A stretch of 5,701 bases of DNA from assembly GCA_946534745.1 (NCBI GenBank), contig CAMNDA010000083.1, forward strand, positions 1 to 5,701. Direction: 5' to 3'. The position numbers and the translations under genes were made by a program. Position 1 is the first letter of the stretch; each line of letters starts with the position of its first letter. The stretch is from an uncultured Verrucomicrobiota bacterium. Its GTDB lineage: Bacteria; Verrucomicrobiota; Kiritimatiellia; RFP12; UBA3636. Shown here piece after piece: positions 4,555 to 5,701 of this stretch. Below the pieces are notes generated by a model. That model was not told the origin of the DNA. It saw only the letters and a program-made list of their open reading frames with translations, and ran no database searches.

Positions 4555-5701
4555 ATGAACCTCGCCCGCCGCATCGCCGCCCTTCGCCGCCGCAAGGAGG
4601 CCGCCTTCCGCTGGCTCAACGCCACGCAGTTCCTCGGCGCGTTCAACGACAACCTCTTCAAGGGGTTCGTCACGATGTTCCTCATCCTCCTCATCCCGGA
4701 GTGGAAGGGGTTCCTCCTCGGCGGCGCCACGATCCTCTTCGCAATCCCGTTCCTCTGCTTCACCGCCTACGCCGGCTTCCTCGCGGACCGCTTCCCCAAG
4801 AACCGCGTCACGGTCGCGCTCAAGTACGCGGAGCTGGCGGTGATGGCGCTCGCGGTGCCGCTCTTCTGGCTCTCGGCGCCGTGGCTGCTCTTCGCGGCGC
4901 TCTTCCTGATGTCGCTCCAGAGCGCGCTCTTCTCGCCGACCAAGTACGGCATCGTGCCGGAGCTCGTGAGGAAGGAGCGCCTCACGGAGGCCAACTCGGT
5001 CCTCGTGATGTGGAGCTACCTGGCGATCATCCTCGGCTCCGCGGCGGCGCCGGGCGCGGCGTGGCTGCTGCGCGCGCGGCTCGGCCTCGCACCGAACGGC
5101 GCCTACACGTGCGCGCAGCTGCTCTGCGTGCTCGTCGCGGTCGCCGGCGTGCTCGCCAGCACGCGCGTCTGGCGCCTCCCGCCCGCGAACCCGCGCCTGC
5201 ACCCGGACCTGCTCTTCGTGCGCCGGCTCTGGCGGACGACGGCCTGGGTTCGGCGCGACCGCGAGCTGCTGCTCGCGATGGCCGGGACGGGGCTCTTCTC
5301 GCTCGTGGCGTCGTTCCTCCAGATCGACCTCGTGGCCTACGGCGTGAACACGCTCGGGCTCTCGACGGAGGGCGCGCAGTTTCAGTTCTTCTACGCGGCG
5401 ATCGGCATCGCCGTGGGCGCGTGGATCGCGGGCCGGCTCTCGCGCCGCAACGTGGAGATGGGCCTCATGCCGATCGGCGCGGGGCTGCTCGCGCTGGGGA
5501 CCTTCGGGCTCGCGCTGCGCGCCTCGCCCGGGCCGGTCTCCGTCGCGGCGCTCGTCTTCAGCGCGGGCGTGGGCGCGGGGATGTTCGTGGTGCCGCTCGA
5601 CACGTTCCTGCAGATGCGCCTCCCGGCCGACCGCCGCGGCGAGGGGCTCGCGCTCAACTCGTTCGTCTCGTGGCTCGGCGTGCTGCTCGCGGGCCTGCTG
5701 A
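4555..5701 (+). CDS. Major facilitator family protein, LplT / Aas-type lysophospholipid transporter group (3' end outside window)
   Basis: The first 382 codons are open to the window edge with no stop, so the gene is partial. The protein is an inner-membrane MFS carrier with about ten hydrophobic segments visible. Group hallmarks are TQFLGAFNDNLFK (24-36), the MFS loop motif GFLADRFPKNRV (74-85), ALFSPTKYGIVPELV (124-138) followed by LTEANS, and a late MFVVPLDTFLQMRLPADRRG segment (343-362). These match the group comprising LplT (lysophospholipid flippase) and the MFS half of proteins fused to a PlsC-type acyltransferase and sometimes an acyl-ACP synthetase. Whether such domains follow cannot be seen. 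The ATG at 4555 is the first usable start: an in-frame TGA at 4519-4521 precedes it with no start codon between. No ribosome site precedes the ATG. The inferred role is lysophospholipid uptake or turnover; exact substrate uncertain. Confidence 0.88.
   Translation, partial: MNLARRIAALRRRKEAAFRWLNATQFLGAFNDNLFKGFVTMFLILLIPEWKGFLLGGATILFAIPFLCFTAYAGFLADRFPKNRVTVALKYAELAVMALAVPLFWLSAPWLLFAALFLMSLQSALFSPTKYGIVPELVRKERLTEANSVLVMWSYLAIILGSAAAPGAAWLLRARLGLAPNGAYTCAQLLCVLVAVAGVLASTRVWRLPPANPRLHPDLLFVRRLWRTTAWVRRDRELLLAMAGTGLFSLVASFLQIDLVAYGVNTLGLSTEGAQFQFFYAAIGIAVGAWIAGRLSRRNVEMGLMPIGAGLLALGTFGLALRASPGPVSVAALVFSAGVGAGMFVVPLDTFLQMRLPADRRGEGLALNSFVSWLGVLLAGLL

Noticed and set aside
4595..4600. AAGGAG inside the transporter gene as a ribosome site for a later start
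   Set aside because: No ATG, GTG or TTG follows in frame at a suitable distance, and a later start would remove the conserved FNDNLFK helix.
4416..4763. In-frame upstream extension of subunit B
   Set aside because: It would add about 116 Arg-rich residues with no counterpart in the family, and would overlap the operon promoter and the divergent transporter gene. The MNTVYHRI start at 4415 matches normal B length.
2497..5202. The minus-strand frame of subunit I stays open far upstream, suggesting a giant protein of about 1500 residues
   Set aside because: The extension is Arg/Pro/His-rich low-complexity translation in the wrong frame of D and B and antisense to the transporter. D and B are well-conserved genes there, and I has an ideal ribosome site and an ATGA start at 2496.

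Overview
The window is GC-rich bacterial DNA (roughly 70% GC by eye). It holds most of a V/A-type (vacuolar/archaeal-like) ATPase operon on the minus strand and the first 382 codons of a divergently transcribed membrane transporter on the plus strand. The four ATPase genes, read right to left, are B (non-catalytic head subunit), D (central stalk), I (membrane stator/'a' subunit) and K (rotor ring proteolipid). The order B-D-I-K, the style of the D and I proteins (I begins MIVPMKR) and the absence of C, F and G genes resemble the simplified operons of PVC bacteria (Chlamydiae, Verrucomicrobia, Lentisphaerae, Kiritimatiellae), spirochetes and Bacteroidetes. With the high GC and a 9-bp minisatellite between I and K, I lean towards a Verrucomicrobiota/Kiritimatiellota-like organism, at moderate to low confidence.

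Layout from left to right. Positions 1-25 are a G-rich tract (C-rich in the ATPase transcript) just past the K stop. K is 26-586. Positions 587-693 are the I-K spacer, mostly eight tandem copies of a 9-bp unit. I is 694-2496. D is 2493-3110 and shares an ATGA overlap with I. B is 3120-4415, ending 9 bp before D. Positions 4416-4554 are a compact divergent control region. It has a good sigma70-type promoter in each direction, an A-tract and an 8-bp palindrome between the two -35 boxes, and a GC-rich hairpin in the predicted leader of the B mRNA. From 4555 to the right edge runs a major facilitator family protein of the LplT / Aas-type lysophospholipid transporter group, cut by the window end. 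No intergenic stretch exceeds about 140 bp.

Together B, D, I and K supply half of the catalytic head, the central shaft, the static half-channel and the rotor ring of an ion-translocating rotary ATPase. The catalytic A subunit and the peripheral-stalk E subunit, normally just upstream of B in this operon type, are absent there: the promoter and the divergent transporter occupy that place. They must lie elsewhere, perhaps beyond the left edge after K. K retains all side-chain ligands of the Enterococcus hirae NtpK sodium site, so the enzyme is plausibly Na+-coupled. The most unusual points are this split operon, the minisatellite inside it, the Ala/Glu-rich tail on K, and a transporter promoter placed so that its mRNA should be leaderless. 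I see no clear evidence of a wholly new system: this is mainly a core bioenergetic locus with odd architecture.
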